Notes: generated by a model from the letters alone, not told the origin. 64,000 nt of DNA from Jiella flava (GCF_017349315.1 NZ_JAFMPP010000002.1:62001-126000); one strand, 5' to 3'. Positions 36,519 through 48,240 are shown, counted from the first letter of the stretch. Program-made: numbers and translations.

Positions 36519-37022
36519 ATGACGGCTTTAGCGATGGCCTGGCGTGCGATGCGGCGCGGCGATCTCGATGCGGTCGCAGATCTTGCCGACCGGATCCATC
36601 CGGATCTGCCGGAAGATCGGGCGGTCTTCGCCGAGCGGTTGCCGCTTTATCCCTCCGGCTGCCGCGTTCTTGCGAGCGACGCTGAGATTGCGGGCTATGC
36701 GCTCGCCCATCCGATCTGCTATCCGCATCCGCCGGCCTTGAACACGCTGATCGGCGCGCTGCCGCCGCTCGGCGACGCGCTCTACATCCACGACGTCGCC
36801 ATCGCGCCGGACATGCGGGGCGGTGGTCATGCGGCGGCGGCGATCAGGGCACTCTTGGCGCTTGGCGCCGCCTTTCCACGCTGTTGTCTCATCTCGGTTT
36901 ACGGCACGGCGCCGTTTTGGCGCCGCTTCGGATTTACCGATGCGAGCTGTGACTGTGCGCCGGGCGCGCTCGCAGCCTATGGCGCCGACGCGCTCTGGAT
37001 GGTCCGATTGACGCCGGAATGA
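36519..37022 (+). CDS. GNAT-family N-acetyltransferase
   Basis: A 167-aa acetyl-CoA-dependent acetyltransferase. Motif A is visible as LYIHDVAIAPDMRGGGHAAA (residues about 88-107, pantetheine loop RGGGHA), with VYGTAPFWRRFGF as the motif B region. The start at 36519 has GGACGG upstream. The substrate cannot be deduced. It lies 50 bp after the hydroxylase gene and 130 bp before potF, so it may share a transcript with either. Confidence 0.83.
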   Translation: MTALAMAWRAMRRGDLDAVADLADRIHPDLPEDRAVFAERLPLYPSGCRVLASDAEIAGYALAHPICYPHPPALNTLIGALPPLGDALYIHDVAIAPDMRGGGHAAAAIRALLALGAAFPRCCLISVYGTAPFWRRFGFTDASCDCAPGALAAYGADALWMVRLTPE

Positions 37023-37151
37023 GCAGGCGTGGCTTTTGTCGCTTTTCTTGGCTGCCGCCCCTAGGCATCGCGCATCCATTGTCGTTATGGTTGCGAATGC
37101 GGCAACCACCACGGTCTTCGCCGCCACGGATGTTGGACAGGGGCGGGGGCG

Positions 37152-38267
37152 ATGTCGCAGATCAAAAGGTTTCTAGCGCAGGCTTTGGCGGGGCTCGCTT
37201 TCGTCGCGGCCGCCATGTCGACGGGCGGCGCGTCGGCCGAGGACAAGGTCGTCAACGTCTATAACTGGTCGGACTATATCGATACGTCGATCCTCACCGA
37301 CTTCACCAAGGAAACCGGCATCAAGGTCGTCTACGACGTCTTCGATTCCAACGAACTCGTCGAGACAAAGCTGCTCACCGGCGGCACCGGCTACGACGTC
37401 GTGGTGCCGACGGGCAGTTTTCTCGCCCGCCAGATCAAGGCGGGGGTGTTTCAGAAGCTCGACAAGGCGAAGCTGCCGAATCTGAAATACATGGACCCCG
37501 AGATTATGAAACGTCTCGCAGTCTATGATCCCGGCAATCAATACGCCATCGACTATATGTGGGGCACGACCGGCCTCGGGCTCAACGTCAAGGAGGTCCA
37601 GAAGCGTCTCGGCAAGGACCAGCCGCTCGACACCTGGGCGCTGCTGTTCGATCCAAAGCTCGCCGCCAAGCTCGCCGATTGCGGGATCTACGTGCTCGAT
37701 ACCGCTGACGAGGTGGTGCCGGCGGCGCTGATCTATCTCGGCCTCGATCCGAATTCCAACGATCCCAAGGACCTCGCCAAGGTCAAGGATCTTTTGATGA
37801 AGATCCGCCCCTATATCCGCAAATTCCATTCGTCCGAATACATCCAGGCGCTCGCCAACGGCGATATCTGCATGGCCCACGGATGGTCGGGCGACGTTCT
37901 GCAGGCGCGCGACCGGGCCAAGGAGGCCAAACAGGGCGTCGAGATCAAATATGTGATTCCGCGCGAAGGCGCTGTCATCTGGCTCGACAACATGGCAATC
38001 CCGGCCGATGCGCCGCATCCCGGGAACGCGCTGACCTTCATGAACTACATCATGCGGCCGGAGGTCATCGCCAAGTCGACCAATGTGGTCAATTACGCCA
38101 GCGGCAATCTGGCGGCGAAGAAATACGTCAACAAGGACATTCTCGACGATCCGGGCGTCTATCCGCCCGCCGCGACGATGAAGCGTCTGACCGCGATCTT
38201 GCCGAAGGATCCGAAGGCCCAGCGGCTGCAGACCCGGCTTTGGACGAGCATCGTCACCGGGCAGTAG
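37152..38267 (+). CDS. potF: Polyamine (putrescine-type) ABC transporter substrate-binding protein PotF
   Basis: Periplasmic receptor of the polyamine importer encoded by the four genes 37152-41259. A signal peptide is visible (QALAGLAFVAAAMSTGG, cleavage near ASA). The mature protein starts VVNVYNWSDYIDTSIL, the hallmark of PotD/PotF proteins, with later AIDYMWGTTGLGLN and AHGWSGDVLQAR. Length 371 aa. Putrescine versus spermidine preference is inferred from the potFGHI-type order (separate receptor first, then ATPase and two permeases). Confidence 0.92.
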   Translation: MSQIKRFLAQALAGLAFVAAAMSTGGASAEDKVVNVYNWSDYIDTSILTDFTKETGIKVVYDVFDSNELVETKLLTGGTGYDVVVPTGSFLARQIKAGVFQKLDKAKLPNLKYMDPEIMKRLAVYDPGNQYAIDYMWGTTGLGLNVKEVQKRLGKDQPLDTWALLFDPKLAAKLADCGIYVLDTADEVVPAALIYLGLDPNSNDPKDLAKVKDLLMKIRPYIRKFHSSEYIQALANGDICMAHGWSGDVLQARDRAKEAKQGVEIKYVIPREGAVIWLDNMAIPADAPHPGNALTFMNYIMRPEVIAKSTNVVNYASGNLAAKKYVNKDILDDPGVYPPAATMKRLTAILPKDPKAQRLQTRLWTSIVTGQ

Positions 38268-38334
38268 GACGGGTGATGCAAACCGAGATCTTGTTCAGCC
38301 CAAGGGGCGTCGCATCGCGGGCGTTCGGCTGGCC

Positions 38335-39471
38335 ATGAAGTCCCTCGGCAGCATCCGCAACGACTTTGCGCCCTGGCGCGAACCGCAGGCGCAGCCCTTC
38401 ATCCGGTTCGAGGCCATCACCAAGCGCTTCGGCCAATTTAACGCCGTCGACGATCTGAGCCTGTCGATCTTCAAGGGCGAGTTCTTCGCGCTGCTCGGCG
38501 CGTCGGGCTGTGGCAAGTCGACTCTGTTGCGCATGCTGGCCGGATTCGAGACGCCGACGAGCGGCCGTGTCATTCTTGACGGGGACGATTTGGCCGGGAT
38601 TCCGCCCTATCGCCGCCCGGTGAACATGATGTTCCAGTCCTACGCGCTCTTCCCGCACATGAGCGTTGCGAAAAACATCGCCTTCGGCCTCAAGCGCGAG
38701 GGTATGCCGAAAGGCGAGATCGCCGCCCGAGTCGAGCAGGTTCTCAAGCTCGTCAAGCTGCAGGACTACGCCCGGCGCAGGCCGGATCAGCTGTCAGGCG
38801 GCCAGCGTCAGCGGGTGGCGCTCGCCCGCTCGCTCGCCAAGCGGCCGAAGGTGCTTCTTCTCGATGAACCGCTCGGCGCGCTCGACAAGAAGCTGCGTGA
38901 GGAGACCCAGTTCGAACTGACCGATCTGCAATATGAACTCGGCACCACCTTCATCATGGTCACCCATGATCAGGAGGAGGCGATGACCATGGCCGACCGC
39001 ATCGCGGTGATGGACAAGGGACGCATCGTGCAGGTGGCAACGCCGGCGGAAATCTACGAAGCGCCGAAGTCCCGCTTCGTTGCCGATTTCGTCGGCGACG
39101 TGAATCTGTTCGACGGAACCGTGCAGGCCGTCGATCGCGGGCGGATCACGCTTCAGACCAGCGCGGGCTCGCCATTCACGGTGACGAGCGATGTGGCGGT
39201 GTCGAACGGGCAGGCGGTGACCTTCGTCCTGCGCCCGGAAAAGCTGCGGATCGCCGCCGAGCCGCTCTCCGGCGCCAATGTGCTGGAGGGCGAGGTCTGG
39301 GACATCGCCTATGTCGGACCGGTCACCTCCTTCCACATTCGGCTGGCCAATGGCGCGGTGGTCAAGGTGGCGATGATCAATGCAACGCGCGAGAGCCCGT
39401 TGCAACTGACCTGGCACGATCGCGCCTGGCTGCAATTCGACGAGGATGCCGGCCTCGTCCTGACGGCCTGA
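38335..39471 (+). CDS. potG: Polyamine ABC transporter ATPase PotG
   Basis: Energy-coupling subunit of the PotFGHI importer. Walker A GASGCGKST is near residue 57, Q-loop in MMFQSYALFPHMSV, signature LSGGQRQRVALARSL near 154, Walker B LLLDEPLGALD and H-loop TFIMVTHDQEEAM. The C-terminal TOBE domain (about residues 290-375) is complete. Length 378 aa. It lies 67 bp after potF; the next gene begins 10 bases after its stop. Confidence 0.94.
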   Translation: MKSLGSIRNDFAPWREPQAQPFIRFEAITKRFGQFNAVDDLSLSIFKGEFFALLGASGCGKSTLLRMLAGFETPTSGRVILDGDDLAGIPPYRRPVNMMFQSYALFPHMSVAKNIAFGLKREGMPKGEIAARVEQVLKLVKLQDYARRRPDQLSGGQRQRVALARSLAKRPKVLLLDEPLGALDKKLREETQFELTDLQYELGTTFIMVTHDQEEAMTMADRIAVMDKGRIVQVATPAEIYEAPKSRFVADFVGDVNLFDGTVQAVDRGRITLQTSAGSPFTVTSDVAVSNGQAVTFVLRPEKLRIAAEPLSGANVLEGEVWDIAYVGPVTSFHIRLANGAVVKVAMINATRESPLQLTWHDRAWLQFDEDAGLVLTA

Positions 39472-39481
39472 GGAGCAAGCG

Positions 39482-40441
39482 ATGGCGCGCTCTGCCCGCG
39501 AGGCTTCGGGCGAAACCCAGACCCGCCCCGCGCGCAAGACGATCTCGCAGCCGGGCCCCGACACCCGGGGCTGGTTCCGCCGGATCGTCATCGGCGTGCC
39601 GTTCTTCTGGCTGTTCGCGCTGTTCCTCGTTCCCTTCCTGATCGTCTTCAAGATCTCGCTGTCCGAGGTGGTGACGGCGATGCCGCCCTACCAGCCGACC
39701 TTCGGTTCGATCGCCGGCTGGTGGAGTGCGCTGAAAGAGTTCTCCTTCGACAATTATCGCTGGATCGCCGGCGACCCGCTTTATTTCAATTCCTATGTGC
39801 TCAGCCTCGGGATTGCCGCCGCCTCGACGGTGCTGACGCTGCTTCTCGCCTATCCGCTGGCCTACGGCATCAGCAAGGCATCGCCCGCCTGGCGCACGTC
39901 GCTCGTGATGCTGGTGATCCTGCCGTTCTGGACGAGCTTTTTGATCCGCGTCTATGCCTGGATCGCGATCCTGAAGCCGGAAGGGCTGCTCAACCAGCTG
40001 CTCTTGTGGCTCAGGGTCATCGACCAGCCGTTGGTCATCTTGAACACGCCGACGGCGATCTTCATCGGCATCGTCTATTCTTATCTGCCCTTTATGATCC
40101 TGCCGATCTATGCGAGCCTGGAGCGGATGGATCAGAGCCTGATCGAGGCCGCCGCCGATCTCGGCGCGACCCCGTTCAAGACGTTCTGGACGGTCACATT
40201 TCCGCTGTCGCTGCCCGGCGTCATCGCCGGTTGCTTCCTGGTCTTCATCCCGGCGACCGGCGAATTTGTCATCCCCGACCTCCTTGGCGGATCGCGAACC
40301 TTGATGATCGGCAAGACGGTCTGGCTGGAATTCTTCACCAATCGCGACTGGCCCGTCGCCTCGGCGGTGACCGTCGTGCTGGTGATCATCCTGGTTCTGC
40401 CGATCGTGCTCTTCCAACGGGTCCAGGCGAGGGCGCAGTGA
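39482..40441 (+). CDS. potH: Polyamine ABC transporter permease PotH
   Basis: First membrane subunit, 319 aa. Six hydrophobic segments are visible, from FWLFALFLVPFLIVFKISL near residue 42, and the ATPase-docking EAA loop reads EAAADLGATPFKTFWTVTFP near residue 220. AGGAGCAAGC precedes the ATG. The stop codon overlaps the potI start by one base (TGATG). Confidence 0.93.
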   Translation: MARSAREASGETQTRPARKTISQPGPDTRGWFRRIVIGVPFFWLFALFLVPFLIVFKISLSEVVTAMPPYQPTFGSIAGWWSALKEFSFDNYRWIAGDPLYFNSYVLSLGIAAASTVLTLLLAYPLAYGISKASPAWRTSLVMLVILPFWTSFLIRVYAWIAILKPEGLLNQLLLWLRVIDQPLVILNTPTAIFIGIVYSYLPFMILPIYASLERMDQSLIEAAADLGATPFKTFWTVTFPLSLPGVIAGCFLVFIPATGEFVIPDLLGGSRTLMIGKTVWLEFFTNRDWPVASAVTVVLVIILVLPIVLFQRVQARAQ

Positions 40442-41259
40442 TGCGACAAGGGCTGTCGAAGATCAATGTGGTCGGGTTGGTCGTCGGCTTTTCGTTTCTC
40501 TATCTGCCGATCGTTCTGCTCGTCATCTTCTCCTTCAACGCCTCGCGTCTGGTTACCGTCTGGGCCGGCTTTTCAACCGTCTGGTATCGCCAGCTCTGGC
40601 ACAATCAGGCGCTGCTCGACGCGGCCTGGGTGACGTTACGCGTCGGCCTGATTTCGGCGAGTGTCGCCACCCTTCTCGGCACGATGGCAGCGCTGGCGCT
40701 GTCGCGTTACCCGCGCTTTTTCGGTCGCACGCTGATGACCGGCATGGTCTACGCGCCGCTGGTCATGCCGGAGGTGATCACCGGTCTGTCGCTGCTCTTG
40801 TTGTTCGTGGCACTCGATCTGAACCGCGGCTTCGTGACGATCACGCTCGCCCATATCAGCTTCACCATGTGCTTTGTCACCGTGGTGGTGCAGTCGCGGC
40901 TGATGAGCTTTGACCGCTCGCTCGAAGACGCGGCGATGGATCTCGGCGCAACGCCGACGGTGACTTTCTTTCAGGTGACACTGCCGTTGATCTGGCCGGC
41001 GGTCGCGGCGGGATGGATGCTGGCCTTTACCCTGTCGCTCGACGATCTCGTCATCGCCTCCTTCACCACCGGCCCCGGCGCGACGACCCTGCCGATGAAG
41101 ATCTACAGCCAGGTGCGACTGGGGGTGACCCCGGAGATCAACGCCGTCTGCACGATCCTGATTGCGATCGTCTCGACCGGCGTCATCGTTGCGACGCTGA
41201 TCAACAAGCGCCGGCTGATCCTGCAGGCCCGCGACGAGCGCCTCGCCGCCGCAGGTTGA
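40441..41259 (+). CDS. potI: Polyamine ABC transporter permease PotI
   Basis: Second membrane subunit, 272 aa. Hydrophobic segments start with VVGLVVGFSFLYLPIVLLV; the EAA loop is EDAAMDLGATPTVTFFQVT near residue 162. The start ATG shares its A with the potH TGA, implying translational coupling. It completes the potFGHI operon; the next gene is on the opposite strand 33 bp away. Confidence 0.93.
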   Translation: MRQGLSKINVVGLVVGFSFLYLPIVLLVIFSFNASRLVTVWAGFSTVWYRQLWHNQALLDAAWVTLRVGLISASVATLLGTMAALALSRYPRFFGRTLMTGMVYAPLVMPEVITGLSLLLLFVALDLNRGFVTITLAHISFTMCFVTVVVQSRLMSFDRSLEDAAMDLGATPTVTFFQVTLPLIWPAVAAGWMLAFTLSLDDLVIASFTTGPGATTLPMKIYSQVRLGVTPEINAVCTILIAIVSTGVIVATLINKRRLILQARDERLAAAG

Positions 41260-41292
41260 GAGTGGCTCGACTCCGATATCAGCCGTCCGTCG

Positions 41293-42597
41293 TCAGTTCC
41301 CGCGACAGCCACAATTGGCCGCGTGGGCGGCGGCGATCGCATCGAGCGTGCGATTGATCGCGGCGGGGACCGAGTTCGCGTCGTCCGACGGGCGGTGGGC
41401 GAGATAATCGACGATTTCGATGGTCGAGAAGCTCTGGATCAGCTCACGGCGCACACGCAGGTCGCCGATCGCCGGTCGCGCACCATAGACCAGCGGCCGC
41501 AAGGCTTTGAGGCGGGCGATCACCGGCCGGCTTTCGGCTTCGTCGCGGCTTGCCGCTGCCGCATCGTTGGCCACTGCCGCGTTGGGCGTGTCACCGATCG
41601 CCGCATCGCCAGCCAGCGCGCCGTTCTGGCGCACCGCCTCGACCAGCCGATCCAAAGCGGCTAGCCGTTCTGCGTCGGTCATCAGCGCGATCGGCTTTGG
41701 CGGCGTCAATGCCGGCAGATCCGGATCGGCTGGGATGGTGGTCGTCGCGGCCGGATCGTCGGCGGACGGATGGGGCGCGCTCGTGCCGCCGGTCACGGTG
41801 GCGTCGGTTTCGTCCACCGTGTTCGGATCATTCGTTACGGACGTATCGGTTGGAGCGGCCGCCGGCCGCTCGACGATTCCCATTGCCGGCCGAAGATCAT
41901 CGCCGATCGCTTGCCCCCTCGCTGCGGGGGCGGCGGTGGGTAGCGGCACCGGCCGCAAGTCGCCCAGCGTCGCAATGATCTGATGGGAGGCCGTGGCGGC
42001 CGCGACGATCTCGAGCCGGGTGATCGCGCCCGTGTCGCTGCCGGCCCGCGCGAGATAGCGATGCATCGTGGCGAGATAATTCGGCACGCCGCCGCACAGA
42101 TAGGCCGTCTCCTTCTGCCGGAGATAGCGCCCGAGCTCGTCCGACACCTCGCCGATGACCCAGCGCGCGTCGCGGCTCGTCATCCAGTTCGGCCGGTTGC
42201 GCGAGCGCGCCAGCTCGGCGGCGCGCATCAGCGCTCGGCGCTCGTCGGTGGTTTTCGGCAGAACGATGGGCGCGAAGACCAGGCGGCCCGGCAGGGCCGG
42301 ATCGGGGTTGCCGGCATTCTGCCGGGCGGTCTTAATGGCATTGTATTCCGTGTCGGCGATGGCCGCGAGAGCGTCATGATAGCGCGCGGCCGATCCGCAG
42401 CTGCCAGCATTGTCTCTGCTGCTTGGGCCGTCCTTGTCGCCGAGCGTCACGATCGATTGCGCCTGGGCGCTCCCGGCGGTCAGACCGGTGACGGCCGCCG
42501 CGACGATGCAGGCGGCCATGCCTCGGCGCATCGCCCGGCGGGCGCGGGCAATGGAATCGGTGCGGTTCGAGGAAGGCCATAGGGTGGAGTGCGGCAT
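41293..42597 (-). CDS. Secreted or envelope protein of unknown function
   Basis: Not recognised. From ATG 42597 the product is 434 aa with a basic leader and a hydrophobic stretch (MAACIVAAAVTGLTAGSAQAQ) that looks like a signal peptide; ATG 42531 is a shorter alternative start. The mature N-terminal half is helical with Cys residues (SCGSAARYHDAL, AYLCGGVPNY). Residues about 235-310 are a low-complexity Thr/Ala/Pro/Asp linker, and a helical C-terminal part ends in ANCGCRGN. The four cysteines suggest disulfides in the periplasm. Alone between potI (convergent) and an AsmA gene. Confidence 0.6.
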   Translation of the reverse strand: MPHSTLWPSSNRTDSIARARRAMRRGMAACIVAAAVTGLTAGSAQAQSIVTLGDKDGPSSRDNAGSCGSAARYHDALAAIADTEYNAIKTARQNAGNPDPALPGRLVFAPIVLPKTTDERRALMRAAELARSRNRPNWMTSRDARWVIGEVSDELGRYLRQKETAYLCGGVPNYLATMHRYLARAGSDTGAITRLEIVAAATASHQIIATLGDLRPVPLPTAAPAARGQAIGDDLRPAMGIVERPAAAPTDTSVTNDPNTVDETDATVTGGTSAPHPSADDPAATTTIPADPDLPALTPPKPIALMTDAERLAALDRLVEAVRQNGALAGDAAIGDTPNAAVANDAAAASRDEAESRPVIARLKALRPLVYGARPAIGDLRVRRELIQSFSTIEIVDYLAHRPSDDANSVPAAINRTLDAIAAAHAANCGCRGN

Positions 42598-42741
42598 CGG
42601 CCAAACTCTCGCTGCGATCTGCAAATGGGATGCAATCTTCTGAGGATCGTCGTCGACCATGCGCCTGAAAGCTTGAGCGAACCAAGACCGACCCGGCGAT
42701 CGGACGCGAAGAAGCCCGCGGTGATGCCGGGATGCGACGTG

Positions 42742-44625
42742 TCAGATTGGGCTGGCGGCCTTGGTGGTGACGGAGGGATTGGGCCAGTTGCCCTTCATGT
42801 CGAAAGCAATCGTCTTTTGCGGGATGGCCGGCGTTGCCGGGTCGGCACTGGCCGTTGCCGGCGCTGCGGCGACGAAGTTGCCGTTCAGATCGATGGTGTT
42901 CGTGCGGGCGTGATAGTCGCCGCTGGCGCTTAAGCTGCCGGCGTCATTGCGGATGGTGATCGGCTGGAATGTCAGGGTCGAGCCCTGCAGGTCGACCGTT
43001 GCGTTGAGCACCGAGAACGGGATCATGCCGTCGCCGGAACCGGCCGCGAGCGGTCGCGCGCCCGGCCGGGCGAAGACGCGCGGATCAAAGCCGGAGAGCG
43101 TGCCGTTCGTCGTCGCCAGCTTGGCGGAAATTTTGAGGCCGGCCAGGATCGTGCGCCAGTTCTTTGCGGGCGCGCTGAGTTTGGCGGTGATCGACGACGT
43201 GCCGCTCATACCGATCGACTTGATCGACAGGCCGGTGAAGAGATGCCCCATGTCGATGTTGCTGGCGCTAAACCAGCCCTCGACACCGGGTGTTGCTGGA
43301 CGCCCGTCGACCGTCAATGTCGCCTGGCCGCGACCGCCGAAAATCGTCGCGTCGCCGACCTCCAGCTTGGCGATGCCGCCGTCGGCGCTGATCACCGCCG
43401 CGACGTCCTTGAAGGGCACCGTGCCGAGCTGCAGGTCGCTGGCCGACAGCCGGATCTCCATCCGCATCGCCTTGGCAAAGTCGACGTCGAGCGGGCGCTC
43501 GAAGTCGAAGGCGTTGCGCGGGAAGGGGGCGATCGATCGGGCGACGGGGGTGATGTTCAAGGAATCGAAAGCCAGTGTCCCGCCGACCACCGGGATGCCG
43601 TCATCGATCCGCGCCTCCATCGCGCCGTGGCCCTGCGAGCCGGCAATGCTGAGATTGGCGTTGCGCAGCTCGGCGTTCTTGCCGCGCAGCATCAGATCGC
43701 CGGACAGGGCGACCGCGCCGATTTCGGGAACTCTGAGATCCGGCGAGAACAGCCATTCGATTCCGCGGGTGAAGGACGGGCCGGCGATCGACAGCTTGCC
43801 TTGCGCATCCCGCAGCCTGTCGAACTCGGCCGTGCCTTTGAAGCTCGCCGTCAGAGCTGGCGAATCGAGGCTGAGATCGACATTGCCTGAACCGCCATCC
43901 CGCAGCGGCTTGGACGAATCGATGCCCAAATCGACGGTGGTCGGTTGGCCGTTCCAGACGAAGCTGCCGGACAGGCTGAGACTGTCGCCCGAGGTCGATT
44001 GCTTGATCGTGACATTGGCGTTGCTGATGCCACGCGAGCCTTCGAAGCCGGGCTCGCTCGGCCGGAACAAGCCGTCACGGATTTCGATGGCGCGCACGCC
44101 TTGCAACCGCGACATCAGCCGATGCAGGCCGGTCATCAATCCTTCGCCAGTGCCGGTGGCCATGAGGCCGGATGCGGCGTTTGCTTTTGCCGCAGCGGCA
44201 ACGGCGTCGTCGATGGGGGGCGCGGACTGCCATTCGGGGCGCACCAGCACCAGGCGGGAGATCTCGCCCTTGCCGGCAAAAACGTCGAGCAGGCTGAAAT
44301 TGGCGACCAGCCGATCGATGTCGATGCCATTGGTGCTGCCGAGGCGGACATGTTCCAGGCTGAGCCGCGCCCGGGGAAGGATCGAGAAATCGATTCGGCC
44401 GTCGACCGAGACATGGCGACCGGTCAGCTGTTCCAGCCGTTCGATCACCAGTGTCCGCGCCTGATCGGAGCCGAGAGCCAAGCCCGGCAGCACCGCGACC
44501 ACGGCGATGATGGCGGCAAGGCTCGCCGCAAGGGCGAGTGCCAGCCATTTGCGACGCGCAGGCCGCGAACCGGAAGCCGTCGTCAAGGCTTCAGACGGGT
44601 CTGAAGCGGGCGGTGTACGTCCCAA
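42742..44625 (-). CDS. AsmA-family protein
   Basis: Bridge-like envelope protein of 627 aa. AsmA-type proteins (AsmA, TamB, YhdP) carry lipids between inner and outer membranes. One N-terminal membrane anchor is visible (WLALALAASLAAIIAVVAVLPG, residues about 27-48), followed by the AsmA start signature (LEQLTGRHVSVDGRIDFSILPRARLSL-type) and a long beta-rich region. The C-terminal AsmA_2 part ends near NGNFVAAAPATA. Divergent from acetoacetyl-CoA synthetase. Exact start could be a little downstream. Confidence 0.87.
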   Translation of the reverse strand: MGRTPPASDPSEALTTASGSRPARRKWLALALAASLAAIIAVVAVLPGLALGSDQARTLVIERLEQLTGRHVSVDGRIDFSILPRARLSLEHVRLGSTNGIDIDRLVANFSLLDVFAGKGEISRLVLVRPEWQSAPPIDDAVAAAAKANAASGLMATGTGEGLMTGLHRLMSRLQGVRAIEIRDGLFRPSEPGFEGSRGISNANVTIKQSTSGDSLSLSGSFVWNGQPTTVDLGIDSSKPLRDGGSGNVDLSLDSPALTASFKGTAEFDRLRDAQGKLSIAGPSFTRGIEWLFSPDLRVPEIGAVALSGDLMLRGKNAELRNANLSIAGSQGHGAMEARIDDGIPVVGGTLAFDSLNITPVARSIAPFPRNAFDFERPLDVDFAKAMRMEIRLSASDLQLGTVPFKDVAAVISADGGIAKLEVGDATIFGGRGQATLTVDGRPATPGVEGWFSASNIDMGHLFTGLSIKSIGMSGTSSITAKLSAPAKNWRTILAGLKISAKLATTNGTLSGFDPRVFARPGARPLAAGSGDGMIPFSVLNATVDLQGSTLTFQPITIRNDAGSLSASGDYHARTNTIDLNGNFVAAAPATASADPATPAIPQKTIAFDMKGNWPNPSVTTKAASPI

Positions 44626-44808
44626 ACTCGATGCTCTCCAGGTTGATCGGTGTTGCCTGTTCGTAACGCCGGAACGAAAATGACGAAAGGCGTTTGGCTC
44701 GGCGGGACACCATTATCCCCTGGGGAAGGGATCTGTCGGGATCGACGCACCTTTCACTTCTGATACATGGGTATGGCGCCAGCAAGGCGTGCTCTGGGAG
44801 GTTCTTTG

Positions 44809-46761
<1,953 letters not shown>

Positions 46762-46942
46762 GGGGCAGACTGTCCGCTGCCGGAGCGATCTCGCAGACGG
46801 CTTCGACTGGTGGAATTCTGCGAACGTTCTCAGTGTCGATCGCGTTAAAGGGCTGATCAAAGGCGGTGATGGCGTGAGATATCGCCCAAAGTCGTGAGCG
46901 ACAGCCCGCGTCGTGACCGGCTGATCCTATCAGTTGCGTCCG

Positions 46943-47779
46943 ATGGCCAAGGATCCGATGATCATGCCGAAGATTGCGCTTCTTGTGGCCGGGATCTTGA
47001 ATTTTGCCGTCGCAGCGCCCCTGCGAGCAACGGCCGAGCCGGCAGGGGACGCGCCCGTCGCCGGCGAGCATGTGGTGCGCCTGCCCTACGGTGTCGGTCT
47101 GACCCAGCGGGTGCTTTTCGACGCGCCGCCGCATCCTCGGGCAACGCTCATCATGCTGCCGGGCGGCACCGGCGAGGTCGGCCTGCGGCGCGATGGTGCG
47201 GTGCGTCACGATGACAATTTCGTCGTGCGCACGCGTCAGGCTTTTGTGGCGCGGGGCTATGCCGTGCTGATTCCGGAGACTGTCGCCAAGATAAATCTGC
47301 GTGGCATGCGCAGCTCTCCGGCCTATGGCCGGGTGGTGGACGGTCTGGCCGAATACGCTCGTCAGAGGTTCGGCGTGCCGGTATTTTTGGTCGGCACCAG
47401 CCAGGGGACGATCGCGGCGATGAACGGGGCGGCCCATGCCCCGTCGGGCCTCGTTTCCGGTGTCGTTTTGAGCGAATCCATCTCCGTGCCCGGCCGCCGG
47501 AGCACCGAAACCGTCTTCGATGCCGATCCGCCGGGCGTCCGTGTTCCCGCGCTGGTGATCGCCAACCGCGACGATCGTTGCGATGTCGCGCCACCCGCCA
47601 TGGCTCCCCGCATCGCCTCGGCCATGGCGCATTCGCCTAGCGTCCGCGTGCTGCGCGTCGAGGGAGGCGAACAGCGCTCGAAGACGGCCTGCGGTTCGCG
47701 TTCGCCCCACGGTTATGACGGCATCGAACGGCCCGTCATCGCCGCGATCACCGCCTGGCTTCGAGCCCACGGCGGATAA
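46943..47779 (+). CDS. Secreted alpha/beta hydrolase
   Basis: Serine hydrolase of about 278 aa with a cleavable leader (IALLVAGILNFAVAAPL). Nucleophile elbow GTSQG (Ser in VFLVGTSQGTIAA) is near residue 155, the acidic residue is in ANRDDRCD, and the His in SPHGYDGIE near the end. An oxyanion loop LPGGTGEVG is also present. Start is uncertain among ATG 46943, 46958 and 46964; AAGGA precedes the latter two. Substrate unknown; no family name can be given beyond the fold. Confidence 0.8.
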   Translation: MAKDPMIMPKIALLVAGILNFAVAAPLRATAEPAGDAPVAGEHVVRLPYGVGLTQRVLFDAPPHPRATLIMLPGGTGEVGLRRDGAVRHDDNFVVRTRQAFVARGYAVLIPETVAKINLRGMRSSPAYGRVVDGLAEYARQRFGVPVFLVGTSQGTIAAMNGAAHAPSGLVSGVVLSESISVPGRRSTETVFDADPPGVRVPALVIANRDDRCDVAPPAMAPRIASAMAHSPSVRVLRVEGGEQRSKTACGSRSPHGYDGIERPVIAAITAWLRAHGG

Positions 47780-47937
47780 CGTTGCAGCGGATCTTGCGCA
47801 ACTGTCGTGTCGAACGGGACGGTCTGACGAGAGCGCGGCACCTGACGCAAAACAAGTCATCTTGCATGCTTCACAATGAGTCAAAGCGAAGGGGCGGAAG
47901 TGAGACGCTTTGCTTGAGTCCATTGCTCTTTGAGCTA

Positions 47938-48040
47938 CAGCATCGGCCGACAATCGGAATCGATTTTCGGCAAAGCCCGATGCGTTGATTCAAAAGGTGT
48001 GAGCGACCTTTCTGCGTCCGATAGGACGCAGGGCGCTCTA
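47938..48040 (+). repeat. Dispersed palindromic intergenic repeat, copy B
   Basis: Matches copies A (8163-8261, minus) and C (59901-60003, plus). Order of blocks: CAGCATCGGCC, an imperfect ATCGGAATCGATT dyad, GATGCG, GATTCAAAAGGTG, CTGCGTCCGATAGGACGCAG and GGCGCTCTA. The final CTA is the TAG stop of the quinoprotein remnant on the minus strand (48038-48040). Nothing in it looks coding. Confidence 0.85.
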
Positions 48041-48240
48041 CTGCGGCAGCGCGGACGTCGCCACCTGGTCGGAGACCGTCGGCAGCAAGATCGTGTTGCC
48101 GCCGGCGACGAAGGTCACCTATTGGCAGCGTTTACAGGCGTTGACGGTTGGCATCGAGACGGCCCGGGGGAGACGGCCGGGGCGTCGACACGGGCTTTCC
48201 ACAGCGCCTTGCCGGTGTCGAGCGCCGTCACCGCGGCCGC
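48038..48240 (-). pseudogene. Decayed C-terminus of a PQQ-type quinoprotein (beta-propeller) gene
   Basis: Minus-strand translation gives TALDTGKALWKARVDA (48230-48181), then a frameshift, an in-frame stop (TAG near 48120), then VTFVAGGNTILLPTVSDQ and ATSALPQ before a final TAG. In intact PQQ-dependent dehydrogenases the last blade reads like ALD-TGK-LW, a VDG-YV-x-VAGGN segment and an ALP ending, in one frame. Here the segments are in different frames with an internal stop, and the N-terminal 90% is missing, replaced by fbpB sequence. So it is a remnant, not a gene. Family assignment is by pattern memory only. Confidence 0.6.

Noticed and set aside
37152-41259. PotG as the missing ATPase partner of FbpAB
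   Set aside because: It lies inside a complete potFGHI operon with its own receptor and two permeases, so the simple reading is that it serves that system.
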